A DNA stretch of 44,839 nucleotides from UBA1189 sp045612065 (GCA_045612065.1 JAZKYH010000044.1:1-44839), one strand, 5' to 3'. Shown: positions 1-8,480, counted from the first letter of the stretch. Program-made: numbers and translations. The notes: generated by a model not told the origin, from the letters alone.

Positions 1-1
1 T

Positions 2-127
2 GTTATCGAGAAGATGGTATTGGCTGTACTGAAGAACAATGAACTAAACAAACCAATCAACAGAAAAAGGTTTAGGGCATCTATTGACAGAAAGTATTTA
101 TGGCAATTATTAAACCAATTTTTATAA
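2..127 (+). CDS. C-terminal fragment of a transposase-like protein (cut by window edge)
   Basis: An open frame enters from the left edge and stops with TAA at 125-127, giving 41 residues. The end is rich in basic and aromatic residues (NRKRFRASIDRKYLWQLLN), which resembles the C-termini of IS transposases, but no catalytic residues lie inside the window. The family is not identified. About 330 bp of gene-free DNA follows, consistent with the edge of a mobile element, although no terminal inverted repeat was recognised. It could equally be the end of another basic protein. Confidence 0.35.
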   Translation, partial: VIEKMVLAVLKNNELNKPINRKRFRASIDRKYLWQLLNQFL

Positions 128-464
128 TGCGTTTTCCCTGCAGTTGCAAATTTAAGGAAAGACAGGCACTCGTGCAAGCATTTGCAAGGCTTTCTTATCT
201 GAGGGATGCGATGCACAAAGATTGGGAATCGAAGGGTTTGCAAGGTTAATCTTAGAGTGAAGGACTATTTTCACTTGATTTTCATATAAGCATCAGTAAT
301 CTTTTAATTTAAGTTGAATCTTTCAAGGAGTCGGATATTCAATAAATGGCGAGTGGCAGCGTACCTCACGGTATGCTGCCACTCTTTTAGTTAAGGTTTA
401 CGGTTAAAATAGTAATCAATAAATGATTTCTTCGTAAGGTTGGTTTATATAGAAGAGAGGTTTT
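128..464. other. Intergenic region, no gene seen
   Basis: No credible coding frame or structural RNA is visible here. The one clear element is the hairpin at 351-384. The left part (128-260) follows the transposase-like fragment and may hold an element end, but no matching inverted terminal sequence can be seen without the other end. Confidence 0.5.
351..388 (+). terminator. Rho-independent terminator-like hairpin
   Basis: GAGTGGCAGC at 351-360 pairs with GCTGCCACTC at 375-384, extended by TACC/GGTA around a short loop, and is followed by TTTT at 385-388. It lies 77 bp past the end of the minus-strand acyl-CoA synthetase gene and could stop transcription in either direction. The T tract is on the plus strand. 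Confidence 0.65.
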
Positions 465-2114
465 TTATCCTTGTTGTCTTATCTCATAATGTTTCACCTT
501 GCCACTGATGGTCTTGGGGAGTTCGTCGACAAACTCTACCAAGCGTGGGTATTTATAGGGAGCGGTAGCCTCCTTTACATGGTGCTGTATCTCCTTAACC
601 AATTTCTCGTCAGCACGATGACGATACTTCTTTGTGAGCACGATGGTGGCCTTCACCACCTGTCCGCGTATCTCGTCGGGAACACCGGTGATGGCACATT
701 CGAGCACGGCGGGGTGCTTCATCAGGGCGCTCTCCACCTCGAAGGGGCCTATGCGGTAGCCCGATGATTTGATGACATCGTCCATACGTCCCACGTACCA
801 GTAGTATCCGTCGCGGTCGCGGTAGGCGATGTCACCCGTGTGGTACCATCCATCGTAGTTGGCTGCAGCGGTGAGTTCGGCATTGCGGTGATACTCTTTG
901 AAGAGTCCCAAAGGCTTTTCGCCCGAAGTGCAGATGACGATTTCGCCCTCTTTGTCGGGGCCGAGGATGTGTCCCTCCTTGTCCATCAATTCTACGTGGT
1001 ACTGCGGTCCGCGCACACCCATGGAGCCAGGCTTGGGCTTGCACCAGGGATAAGTGCCGATGGATAGGGTGGTTTCGGTTTGTCCATAGCCCTCCATGAG
1101 GCTGATGCCTGTGAGGCGTTTCCATTGTTCGAAGACGTTGGGGTTAAGGGCTTCGCCTGCCACGGTGCAGTAGCGCAGGCTGCTGATGTCGTAGCGTTTC
1201 ATGTCCTCCTTGATGAGGAAGCGGAATACCGTGGGTGGTGCGCAGAATGAGGTGATGTGGTACTTCTCGATGGTGCGTAGGATGTCGGCGGGTGGGAATC
1301 GGCCCTCGTAGTCGTATACGAACACCGTGGCACCCACTATCCACTGCCCATAGAGTTTGCCCCAAGCGGCTTTGCCCCAGCCTGTATCGCTCAGCGTGAG
1401 GTGCAGCGACTCCTCGTACAGATTGTGCCAACACGCGGCGGTGATGATATGTCCTAAGGGATAGGTGAAGTCATGGCACACCATCTTGGGGTGGCCTGTG
1501 GTGCCCGAGGTGAAGTACATGAGCATGGTGTCGGAGTTGTCGTTTTCAGCCAAGCGCACAAAGGGCCTTGCGGCATTGACACCCTCATGGAAGTCGAGCC
1601 ATCCATACGGCACGTCGGGACCTATTGATATGCAGTGTTTCAGTGTGTGGCTATAGGGGCGTGCTGCCTCTACATTGCGTATGATGTCGTCGTCGCCACA
1701 GGCTACGATGGCCTTGATATTTGCCGAGTTGCAACGATACTCGATGTCGTGTGCACGGAGCAGATGCGTGGCAGGCACCACTACAGCACCCAATTTGTGC
1801 AGGGCGAGCATAGTCCACCACCACTCGTAGCGACGCTTGAGGATGAGCATCACCGTATCGCCACGTCGGATGCCGAGGCTCTGCAGATAGGAGGCTGTGC
1901 GGTCGGAGAACCTTTTCATCTCTCCGAACGTGAAGGTACGCTCCTCGCCTTTCTCATTGGTCCACAGTAGGGCGCGCTTGTCGGCATCCTTCTCAGCCCA
2001 CGCGTCTACCACGTCGTAGGCAAAGTTGAAATGCTCGGGCACGCACACCTCGTAGTGTTGCATGAAGTCGTCGAATGACTCGAATCGGGATTGCTTAAGG
2101 AATCGTTTCAACAT
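465..2114 (-). CDS. AMP-forming acyl-CoA synthetase (acetyl/medium-chain acyl-CoA synthetase type)
   Basis: This ANL-superfamily ligase activates a carboxylic acid to an acyl-AMP and then to acyl-CoA. Visible motifs are the P-loop-like MYFTSGTTGHPKMV, YGQTET, the hinge region GWYHTGD, and the C-terminal catalytic lysine in PKTISGKV. The length of 549 residues fits the family. An in-frame ATG lies 36 bp upstream at 2150, but a consensus -7 box (CAAAGGTA on the plus strand, 2148-2155) covers it, so the start at 2114 (MLKRFLKQSRF) is chosen. The acid substrate cannot be told from sequence. Its neighbours on the other strand, a fab/etf/acyl-CoA dehydrogenase cluster, make a role in fatty or branched acid activation plausible, but that is inference. 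Confidence 0.9.
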   Translation of the reverse strand: MLKRFLKQSRFESFDDFMQHYEVCVPEHFNFAYDVVDAWAEKDADKRALLWTNEKGEERTFTFGEMKRFSDRTASYLQSLGIRRGDTVMLILKRRYEWWWTMLALHKLGAVVVPATHLLRAHDIEYRCNSANIKAIVACGDDDIIRNVEAARPYSHTLKHCISIGPDVPYGWLDFHEGVNAARPFVRLAENDNSDTMLMYFTSGTTGHPKMVCHDFTYPLGHIITAACWHNLYEESLHLTLSDTGWGKAAWGKLYGQWIVGATVFVYDYEGRFPPADILRTIEKYHITSFCAPPTVFRFLIKEDMKRYDISSLRYCTVAGEALNPNVFEQWKRLTGISLMEGYGQTETTLSIGTYPWCKPKPGSMGVRGPQYHVELMDKEGHILGPDKEGEIVICTSGEKPLGLFKEYHRNAELTAAANYDGWYHTGDIAYRDRDGYYWYVGRMDDVIKSSGYRIGPFEVESALMKHPAVLECAITGVPDEIRGQVVKATIVLTKKYRHRADEKLVKEIQHHVKEATAPYKYPRLVEFVDELPKTISGKVKHYEIRQQG

Positions 2115-2147
2115 AACCTTTTCTTTGCTTTTCGGAAAAATCCAGGG

Positions 2148-2155
2148 CAAAGGTA
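2148..2155 (-). promoter_or_regulatory. Bacteroidetes -7 box for the acyl-CoA synthetase
   Basis: On the minus strand this reads TACCTTTG, matching TAnnTTTG, and lies 34 bp upstream of the ATG at 2114. No convincing TTTG -33 box is present 20 bp further upstream. Its overlap with the upstream in-frame ATG argues against the longer start. Confidence 0.6.
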
Positions 2156-2221
2156 GAGGGTTGTTGCTGAACGTTGATTTCTTTCGTCCTCAATCTTGGA
2201 GCGGTTTGTCACAAAACAAGT

Positions 2222-2253
2222 TCCATTCGTCAAGGAATGGTGGGACGAATGGA
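2222..2253 (-). terminator. Hairpin downstream of the LytTR regulator gene
   Basis: TCCATTCGTC (2222-2231) pairs perfectly with GACGAATGGA (2244-2253). It lies 36 bp beyond the stop of the minus-strand regulator gene. On that strand it is followed by a weak T-rich stretch (TTGTTTTG), so it probably acts as its terminator. Confidence 0.5.
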
Positions 2254-2289
2254 GCAACGTGTTGGGAATCTGATATTTGTATTCGATGC

Positions 2290-3192
2290 CTATGCGTCAG
2301 CCTCTTCGCTGTTCTGCGAGAGCATACGCTGGATGTTTGAGGCGTATGACTTCGACACGGGAATCTGTCGGATGCCGTCGTGCATGAGGCTGATGTACAT
2401 ACCGTCGCGGTCGTTGCAGAAGATGCGTATCTTGTTCTTATTGACAAGATAGCCGCGGTGACAGCGGATGAGCCAACTGCTGAAACGGGTTTCGATGGCC
2501 TTAGTGGTACTGCGAAGCATGTAGTTGCACAGTTTGCCGTCAGAGTCATAATATATCTTTACGTAGTTGTCTTGCGACTCCACATAATAGAGGCTGTCAA
2601 TATTGATGCTCATCTTCAAGCGGCCTGTACTGTCAACAAGGTGTATAAGTTTGGGGTCGGTTTCCTCTACCTTGTCGTTTGCAACGTTCATGCCCAAGCG
2701 GTCGAGCAATTGGCGCTGATGACGATTGGTCGCATGTTGCAAACAGATGATGTAAGGAACAATGATGATAACCGACAATACCATGATTGAACGTCCCCAG
2801 ATTGGGAGAAACATATCGGGATCGGCGAGGTTAAATAGTGCGGTGAAAACGGTATAAATAAGCGAAATCATCACCACCTCACCACCAATCCAAGAGATCA
2901 AGTGTGCATTGATGAGTTGGAACTTACGGCCTATATGGTGTAGGATGACTTTGCTCAATATAAGGAACGCAATGGCGACGAAGTAGAAGACTATAGAAGC
3001 CATCACCGTATGGAATCCGCTGAGTTGTCCGATGCTTTCGTGCTTGCCTGCCATCAAGGTGAGCCATGAGGTGGAAGAGTAGGGGCCGTATATCACCATG
3101 AACAGGATTGAGAAGAGCACGATAGCGATGACGGAACCGGTAAGAGTGCGGCTCTCAAGGAGGAATCGGGGTGCTTTCTTTTTGAAATCCAT
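2290..3192 (-). CDS. Membrane-anchored LytTR-family transcriptional regulator
   Basis: The 300-residue protein starts with a short basic tail and about four hydrophobic segments (roughly residues 18-38, 62-82, 98-118 and 132-150). A C-terminal LytTR DNA-binding domain follows (about 195-295), with the typical SLYYVESQDNYVKIYY and WLIRCHRGYLVNKNKI blocks. There is no phosphoacceptor receiver domain. The family fuses a membrane sensor directly to LytTR and regulates nearby genes, often including its own. It is divergent from fabH across a 293-bp gap with face-to-face promoters, so control of the fab/etf cluster is a reasonable inference. The signal sensed is unknown. Confidence 0.9.
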   Translation of the reverse strand: MDFKKKAPRFLLESRTLTGSVIAIVLFSILFMVIYGPYSSTSWLTLMAGKHESIGQLSGFHTVMASIVFYFVAIAFLILSKVILHHIGRKFQLINAHLISWIGGEVVMISLIYTVFTALFNLADPDMFLPIWGRSIMVLSVIIIVPYIICLQHATNRHQRQLLDRLGMNVANDKVEETDPKLIHLVDSTGRLKMSINIDSLYYVESQDNYVKIYYDSDGKLCNYMLRSTTKAIETRFSSWLIRCHRGYLVNKNKIRIFCNDRDGMYISLMHDGIRQIPVSKSYASNIQRMLSQNSEEADA

Positions 3193-3285
3193 ATTTTCAG
3201 TTTAGGTCAATATCAACCCTTCCTCAAAGCCTTATTGGTAGCCTCTACGAGGTTAATATTGTCATTATTCGCTTATTTCAGGCTG

Positions 3286-3317
3286 CAAAGATAGTGCAAA
3301 CCGAGCGCAGAAAAAAA
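3286..3317 (-). promoter_or_regulatory. Promoter of the LytTR regulator gene
   Basis: The minus strand carries TATCTTTG (3286-3293), a TAnnTTTG match, about 95 bp upstream of the ATG. The -33 position is only T-rich. The sequence just upstream of the -7 box (GCTCGGTTTGCAC) resembles the repeated promoter element seen before the SbsA-Ig gene and tyrS. Confidence 0.55.
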
Positions 3318-3396
3318 TTTTTTCAGGCCCTTTGTCCCTTATTCGGGGATTTTAGTCCCTACTGGGTTTGCTCTCGACCACATCAGGGGTTGTTTT

Positions 3397-3428
3397 ATTG
3401 GTGAGGTATCAGATATTGTATACTTTTG
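3397..3428 (+). promoter_or_regulatory. Promoter of the fabH-led gene cluster
   Basis: ATTG at 3397-3400 (-33) is followed after 20 bp by TACTTTTG at 3421-3428 (-7), a good Bacteroidetes sigma-70 match. It is 57 bp upstream of the fabH ATG. GTCCCT occurs at 3334-3339 and again at 3355-3360, 21 bp apart, just upstream. These could be regulator contacts. Confidence 0.65.
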
Positions 3429-3485
3429 CCTCGTTAAAAGAACGAAGGAGCCGAAAAACAGTAGGTTCCCCTAACACTAAAGACT

Positions 3486-4439
3486 ATGAAAATAATAGGA
3501 ACAGGCAGTGCGCATCCTAAGCGTACACTCACAAACGATGACTTGAGCCAGATGATGGATACGAGCGATGCATGGATCCGCGAACGTACGGGTATCTGTG
3601 CACGTCAGGTGATAACCGATGAACTTTTAGAGGACCTCGCTGCCGAGGCGGCCCAGAGGGCTTTGGACGATGCAGGCATCGTAGCCAGTGAACTCGACTA
3701 TATAATATGCTCTAACGTGGTGAATGAGTATGTCACTCCTTCAGTAGCCAGTATCGTAGAGGGAAAGATTGGTGCCATGTGTCCTTGCGTAGACCTCAAT
3801 GCGGCATGTACAGGCTTCATCTATGCCATCGACTTTGCTGAGGCTTTATTGCAAGCAGGGCGTGCTACTCATATCCTTGTGATGGCAGCCGAGGAACCCA
3901 CCCGCATGGTCGACTGGAACGACCGCAGCACCTGCGTGCTCTTTGGCGATGGTGCTGGCGCCATGGTAGTAACCAGAGGTGAGGACTTGCGTGCCATCAA
4001 GGTGTCATCAAAGAGCAACACTGACGTGTTGCACTACAAGCGTAAGTTGGAGCCTACGCCCTTCATCACCAAGGAGGAGGAGCACATTCCGCTCTATATG
4101 GCTGGGCAAGAGGTGTTCAAGACTGCTGTCACCTGTTCAGTGGCCGACCTTATGGCTGTTCTCTCTGAGGCTGGCTTGGGCAAGGACGACATCGCCTATT
4201 ACATATTGCATCAGGCCAATTTCCGCATCCTCGACTACATACGCCACCGTTTCGGGGTGGATGGTTCGAAACTCCCGATGAATGTGGACAAATTCGGTAA
4301 CACCTCATCGGCCAGCATTCCCATGTTGCTTGACGAGTTGAACCGTGAAGGAAAGTTAAAAAAGGGCGACCTGCTTGCATTTAGCGCTTTCGGAGCGGGA
4401 TTTACTTCGGGCTCTTGTATCATCGAATGGAATAAATAA
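3486..4439 (+). CDS. fabH: Beta-ketoacyl-ACP synthase III (KAS III)
   Basis: FabH condenses an acyl-CoA primer with malonyl-ACP to start fatty acid synthesis. The Cys-His-Asn triad is intact: C108 in ACTGF, H242 in ILHQANF and N272 in KFGNTSSAS. The length of 317 residues is usual, and the N-terminal block DAWIRERTGI is typical. It begins a run of six same-strand genes (fabH, fabF, fabZ, etfB, etfA, acyl-CoA dehydrogenase). No malonyl-CoA transacylase, FabG, enoyl reductase or ACP gene is nearby, so this may be a specialised paralog and not the housekeeping copy. Primer specificity cannot be read from the sequence. Confidence 0.93.
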   Translation: MKIIGTGSAHPKRTLTNDDLSQMMDTSDAWIRERTGICARQVITDELLEDLAAEAAQRALDDAGIVASELDYIICSNVVNEYVTPSVASIVEGKIGAMCPCVDLNAACTGFIYAIDFAEALLQAGRATHILVMAAEEPTRMVDWNDRSTCVLFGDGAGAMVVTRGEDLRAIKVSSKSNTDVLHYKRKLEPTPFITKEEEHIPLYMAGQEVFKTAVTCSVADLMAVLSEAGLGKDDIAYYILHQANFRILDYIRHRFGVDGSKLPMNVDKFGNTSSASIPMLLDELNREGKLKKGDLLAFSAFGAGFTSGSCIIEWNK

Positions 4440-4538
4440 GTATATTTGCAACAATTTTTGGAGTTTTTAAGTTAATGATTCGGTCTGTTCTCTTTTGGGA
4501 CAAAGACTAAAAGACTTGTAATATTAAGAACTAAGAAT

Positions 4539-5780
4539 ATGGAAAGAAGAGTTGTAATTACCGGATTGGGCACTATCAGCCCCGTAGGAAACACCATTGC
4601 AGACTTCTGGGAAAGCCTCAAGAACGGCAAGAGTGGATTGAACTTTATCCAAGGATTTGACGACGTGGACCTCCCCGTGCGTATCGTGGCACAGGTGAAG
4701 AACTTTGACCCCATAGCAGGAGGTTTGGAACGTGCCGATGTACGCAAGATGGACCTCTACTGCCAATATGCCGTGGTGGCAGCCAACCAGGCGGTGCAGG
4801 ATAGCGGATTGGTAAGTGGTGAGAATATCGCCCCCGACCGCTTCGGCGTATATGTAGGCTCGGGCATCGGAGGTATCTCGACCTTCGTGCGTGAGACACT
4901 CAAGTACGACGAGGAGGGTGCGCGCCGTATTTCTCCTCTGTTTATCCCCACGATGATTGCTAACATCGCTTCGGGCAACATCGCCATCCGCCATAATGCC
5001 CAGGGACCCTGCTTGCCTGTGGTGACGGCTTGTGCCACGGGTACCCACTCAGTGGGAGAGGCCTTCCATGCCATCAAGTACGGCATGGCCGATGCCATCA
5101 TCACTGGAGGTGCCGAGGCAGCCATCCATCCGTTGGCCATCGGTGGCTTTGCCAATAGCCGTGCGCTCACCAATGCCGAGACTTTGGAGGATGCCTGCAC
5201 ACCGTTTGATGCCCGCCGTAGCGGCTTCACCATGGCTGATGGTGCGGGTATACTCGTCCTCGAAGAGTATGAGCATGCCGTGCAGCGTGGTGCTACCATC
5301 TATGCCGAGGTGGCTGGTTATGGGAACACTTGCGATGCTCATCACTACACCGCTCCACGCCCCGATGGCATACCCGCTTCAAAGGCTATCCGCATGGCAC
5401 TCGACGAGGCTGGATATACTGCTGATGATACCCTCTACATCAATGCGCACGGCACCAGCACACCGCTCAACGATAAGACCGAGACCAATGCCATCAAACT
5501 CGCCCTCGGCGAGGAGGCTGCACGCAAGGCGTACATCAGTTCTACCAAGTCGATGACAGGCCACATGCTCGGTGCAGCAGGCGGTGTTGAACTGATTGCT
5601 ACAGCTCTGGCCTTGAAACATGGCATCGTGCCTCCCACCATCAATTATAAGGAGGCCGATCCCGAATGCGACCTCAACTATGTGCCCAATAAGGCTGTAG
5701 AGGTGGATATTACCATCGGCGCTTCCAACTCATTGGGCTTCGGTGGCCATAACGCTTGTGTGGTATTGAAGAAAATCTAA
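4539..5780 (+). CDS. fabF: Beta-ketoacyl-ACP synthase II (KAS II)
   Basis: FabF elongates acyl-ACP with malonyl-ACP. The Cys-His-His triad is present: C165 in VTACATGTHS, H304 in NAHGTSTP and H342 in KSMTGHMLG. The C-terminal GFGGHNA glycine-rich block is also intact. The length of 413 residues is normal. The gene follows fabH after 99 bp and precedes fabZ, from which it is separated by a dispersed-repeat element (5786-5935). The set is consistent with an elongation module lacking its reductases. Confidence 0.94.
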   Translation: MERRVVITGLGTISPVGNTIADFWESLKNGKSGLNFIQGFDDVDLPVRIVAQVKNFDPIAGGLERADVRKMDLYCQYAVVAANQAVQDSGLVSGENIAPDRFGVYVGSGIGGISTFVRETLKYDEEGARRISPLFIPTMIANIASGNIAIRHNAQGPCLPVVTACATGTHSVGEAFHAIKYGMADAIITGGAEAAIHPLAIGGFANSRALTNAETLEDACTPFDARRSGFTMADGAGILVLEEYEHAVQRGATIYAEVAGYGNTCDAHHYTAPRPDGIPASKAIRMALDEAGYTADDTLYINAHGTSTPLNDKTETNAIKLALGEEAARKAYISSTKSMTGHMLGAAGGVELIATALALKHGIVPPTINYKEADPECDLNYVPNKAVEVDITIGASNSLGFGGHNACVVLKKI

Positions 5781-5785
5781 GTTTA

Positions 5786-5935
5786 TTGAGGAGATAAGAA
5801 GTTAAATGGAGTTAAAGGCAATAGTTTATTGAGGAGATAAATGAAGATAGTGGCCAAATGTTTTGTACGCTGTGCAGACCATCGGTATTTAACTCCTCAA
5901 GAGCGGAGCTATATCTCCATATATTAAGTGCCTTT
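5786..5935. repeat. Dispersed intergenic repeat, family 1, copy A
   Basis: This 150-bp element fills the fabF-fabZ gap. It contains GAGGAGATAA twice (about 5787 and 5831) and ends with TTTAACTCCTCAAGAGCG (5888-5905) followed by ATATCTCC (5911-5918). The second block also occurs before aroQ (17949-17979), and a variant occurs before etfA (7281-7315). Ends of the type GGAGATAA and TTATCTCC are inverted relative to one another, so the transcript can fold. Confidence 0.75.
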
Positions 5936-5958
5936 AACTACTATAAAGAAAATACAAT

Positions 5959-6393
5959 ATGGACAGAGAAGAAATCAAAGCCTTCCTTCCTCATCGCGAG
6001 CCTATGCTGCTTGTCGATAGCCTTGAAGAGGAGATTGTTACCAACGATAATGGCGGGGTTACTCGCTATGCTATAGGCACCTACCGTGTACGTGGCGACG
6101 AGTTTTTCTTGCAGGGACACTTTCCCGATTATCCCGTGGTACCGGGGGTCATCCTCTGCGAGATGATGGCTCAGTCTTGCGCCTTGCTCCTCGGTGATGA
6201 AATCAAGAGCAAGCGTCCCCTCTATACGGGTATTGACAAGGTGAGGTTCAAATATCAAGTGCGACCTGGCGATACCATCACCCTGCGTTCCACCATTACC
6301 GAGCGTCGTCAGGCTCTCGTCTTGGCCAAGGCCGAGGCAAAGGTTGGTGACAAGCTCTGCTGTCGAGGAAACCTTTCCTTTATGTTGGTGTAA
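5959..6393 (+). CDS. fabZ: 3-hydroxyacyl-ACP dehydratase, FabZ type
   Basis: FabZ dehydrates 3-hydroxyacyl-ACP to trans-2-enoyl-ACP with a hot-dog fold. The active-site His54 (QGHFPDYPVVPG) and Glu68 (ILCEMMAQ) are in the expected motifs, and 144 residues is a full-length stand-alone enzyme. In Bacteroidetes FabZ is often fused to LpxC; here it is separate, which suggests a second, pathway-specific copy. The etfB start follows 34 bp after the stop. Confidence 0.92.
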   Translation: MDREEIKAFLPHREPMLLVDSLEEEIVTNDNGGVTRYAIGTYRVRGDEFFLQGHFPDYPVVPGVILCEMMAQSCALLLGDEIKSKRPLYTGIDKVRFKYQVRPGDTITLRSTITERRQALVLAKAEAKVGDKLCCRGNLSFMLV

Positions 6394-6427
6394 TGGAATG
6401 GCTACCATCACAAACAATGATACGACA

Positions 6428-7216
6428 ATGAACCTGAGAATTATAGTCCTTGCCAAGCAGGTGCCCGACACGCGTTGCGTGGGCCAGGGCACAATGAGGG
6501 CTGATGGCACCATAGACCGTGCGGCGCTGCCCGTTATCATCAACCCCGACGACATGAGGGCGCTCGAGCAGGCCTTGCGACTGAAGGAGTTGCACCCAGG
6601 CTCTAGCATACAGGTACTCACAATGGGTCCCCCGCGGGCGGCCGATGTGGTGCGCGAGGGCCTCTTCCGCGGAGCCGACGGGGGTTACTTGCTCTCCGAT
6701 AGCGCCTTTGCGGGTGCCGACACCCTGGCCACATCGTATGCCCTGGCCACGGCCATAGGCAAGATGGGTGGGTATGATCTCATCCTCTGCGGGCGCCAAG
6801 CCATCGACGGAGAGACGGCACAGGTGGGCTCGCAGGTGGCCGAGCGACTGGGCGTGCCGCAGGTGACCTATGCCGTGGAGATAGGTGGCATTGGCGAGGG
6901 GCGAATCACCGTCAAGCGCCGCATAGACGATGGCGTGGAGGTGGTGGAGGCTCCCCTGCCCGCGGTGGTCACCGTGGACGGCTCGGCTGCTCCCTGCAGG
7001 ACGCGCCATGCCAAGTTGCTGATGAGCCACAAGAGGGCCGACATCGCTGTGTGGAATGCCACCGACATCGGGGCGGACATCGCGCAATGCGGACTACAGG
7101 GCTCGCCCACGCGGGTGAAGGCGGTGGAGACCATCGTGCCCACTGCCAAGGAGAGCCGCGTGATGGGCTGCAGCGACGAGGAGATGGAGGAGTTGATAAG
7201 AGAAATATTCATGTAG
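6428..7216 (+). CDS. etfB: Electron transfer flavoprotein, beta subunit
   Basis: EtfB binds AMP (or a second FAD in bifurcating forms) and carries electrons from acyl-CoA dehydrogenases with EtfA. The protein begins MNLRIIVLAKQVPDT, the family start, and has the conserved LCGRQAIDGETAQVG block and the late GSPTRVKAVE block. The frame is open 84 bp further upstream into fabZ, but the family start at 6428 is preferred. The length is 262 residues. It is paired with etfA and with an acyl-CoA dehydrogenase downstream, so the three probably form one redox unit. Confidence 0.93.
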   Translation: MNLRIIVLAKQVPDTRCVGQGTMRADGTIDRAALPVIINPDDMRALEQALRLKELHPGSSIQVLTMGPPRAADVVREGLFRGADGGYLLSDSAFAGADTLATSYALATAIGKMGGYDLILCGRQAIDGETAQVGSQVAERLGVPQVTYAVEIGGIGEGRITVKRRIDDGVEVVEAPLPAVVTVDGSAAPCRTRHAKLLMSHKRADIAVWNATDIGADIAQCGLQGSPTRVKAVETIVPTAKESRVMGCSDEEMEELIREIFM

Positions 7217-7330
7217 TCAGATGGAGATAAGATAAAAGGAGATAAAGCCAATGGCATCGTGTCGCGCGAAAGGGCTATCGGCTCTATCTCCTCGGAGAGC
7301 AAAGCGGTATCTCCCTTTGACTCCTTTATC
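7217..7330. repeat. Dispersed intergenic repeat, family 1, copy B
   Basis: The element lies between etfB and etfA. GGAGATAAAGCCAAT at 7239-7253 is identical to 17907-17921 before aroQ, and GCAAAGCGGTATCTCCC at about 7299-7315 matches the right block of copies A and C with changes. An in-frame ATG inside the element (7251) would give EtfA a 32-residue non-homologous extension and is rejected as its start. Confidence 0.75.
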
Positions 7331-7346
7331 TCCTAAGCAAAAAGTT

Positions 7347-8411
7347 ATGAACAACCTATTCGTATACTTAGAACTGAAGGAAGAGAACCGTGTGGCTGAG
7401 GTGAGCCTCGAACTGCTCACCAAGGGGCGCTCACTGGTCGATGAACTGGGATGTCGCCTCGAGGCCGTGGCCATTGGCACGGGGCTTGATGGTGTGGCGC
7501 CGCAGGTGATGCCCTATGGCGTGGATGTGCTGCACCTTTTCGATGGGGAGGGACTCTTCCCCTACACCACTTTGCCCCACGCCGCGGCGTTGACCAGGCT
7601 CTTCGAGGAGGAGAAGCCGCAGATTGCGCTGCTGGGGGCCACGGCCATAGGCCGCGACCTCGGTCCGCGTGTGTCATCGGCCTTGCGAGGAGGTCTCACG
7701 GCCGACTGCACGGCCCTGGCCATTGGCGACTACACCGACGAGAAGACGGGCAAGCACTACACGAACATCTTGCTGCAGATGCTCCCCTCGTTCGGGGGCA
7801 ATGTAGTGGCCACCATTGTCAACCCCGAGCACCGTCCGCAGATGGCTACCGTGCGCGAAGGCGTGATGCGGAAGGAGATACGTGATGCCCACTATCAGGG
7901 TGAGGTCATCGGCCATGAGGTGGGGGACTATGTCGCCAACACGGACTTCGTGGTGAAGGTCATCGAACGCCACATCGAGCAGGCCAAGCACAACCTCAAG
8001 GGGGCTGCCGTGGTGGTGGCCGGAGGCTATGGCGTGGGCTCGCGCGAGAACTTCGACCTGCTCTTCGACCTTGCCAAGGAACTGCACGGAGAGGTGGGAG
8101 CCAGCCGCGCTGCCGTGGATGCGGGCTTCGTAGACCACGAACGCATGATAGGTCAGACGGGACTCACCGTACGCCCCAAACTCTACATCGCCTGTGGCAT
8201 CAGCGGACAGATACAGCACACCATAGGCATGCAGGAGAGCGGCATCATCGTGTCCATCAACACCGACCCCGAGGCACCCATCAACGCCATTGCCGACTAT
8301 GTCATCATAGGACGCGTGGAGGAGGTGCTGCCGAAGATGATGAAAGGGAAAAGAAGCTCCCCTAACCCCTCCCGAGGAGGGGGACTTCAGAGTCCTCAGA
8401 AAGAAATATAA
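7347..8411 (+). CDS. etfA: Electron transfer flavoprotein, alpha subunit
   Basis: EtfA binds FAD and passes electrons between an acyl-CoA dehydrogenase and its partner. The start MNNLFVYLEL is preferred to an upstream in-frame ATG inside a repeat. The FAD-binding C-terminal block is intact (ACGISGQIQHTIGMQES, then INTDPEAPI and ADYVIIGR). The normal protein appears to end around VLPKMMKG. The last 18 residues (about 337-354) are encoded by a dispersed GC-rich repeat, a repeat-derived tail unlikely to be functional. The acyl-CoA dehydrogenase gene follows after 80 bp. Confidence 0.92.
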   Translation: MNNLFVYLELKEENRVAEVSLELLTKGRSLVDELGCRLEAVAIGTGLDGVAPQVMPYGVDVLHLFDGEGLFPYTTLPHAAALTRLFEEEKPQIALLGATAIGRDLGPRVSSALRGGLTADCTALAIGDYTDEKTGKHYTNILLQMLPSFGGNVVATIVNPEHRPQMATVREGVMRKEIRDAHYQGEVIGHEVGDYVANTDFVVKVIERHIEQAKHNLKGAAVVVAGGYGVGSRENFDLLFDLAKELHGEVGASRAAVDAGFVDHERMIGQTGLTVRPKLYIACGISGQIQHTIGMQESGIIVSINTDPEAPINAIADYVIIGRVEEVLPKMMKGKRSSPNPSRGGGLQSPQKEI

Positions 8412-8480
8412 TAAGAATATAATAACAAGTCCTCTCCGTGATGTCCGAGTCACCCCTCCTTGGGAGGGGCAGGGGGAGGC
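8357..8480. repeat. Paired inverted GC-rich repeats (family 2) across the etfA 3' end
   Basis: The left copy (8357-8397) contains CCCCTCCCGAGGAGGGGGAC. The right copy (8447-8480) is in the opposite orientation and contains CCCCTCCTTGGGAGGGG. They flank an AT-rich stretch (8401-8430). The left copy runs in frame into etfA and supplies its stop codon region. A third, single copy lies in the helicase gene at 41117-41150. The layout resembles REP-like or MITE-like elements, but no cognate transposase is seen. Confidence 0.75.

Noticed and set aside
2190..2549. 119-codon frame on the minus strand overlapping the LytTR gene
   Set aside because: It is a shadow frame of a well-supported gene, with low-complexity threonine/serine/alanine content.
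4415..4448. Internal promoter (CTTG, then TATATTTG) between fabH and fabF
   Set aside because: The spacer is 22 bp and the -33 box is poor; possible, but too weak to call.
7251..7346. 32-residue N-terminal extension of EtfA
   Set aside because: It is encoded by a dispersed repeat and absent from the family.
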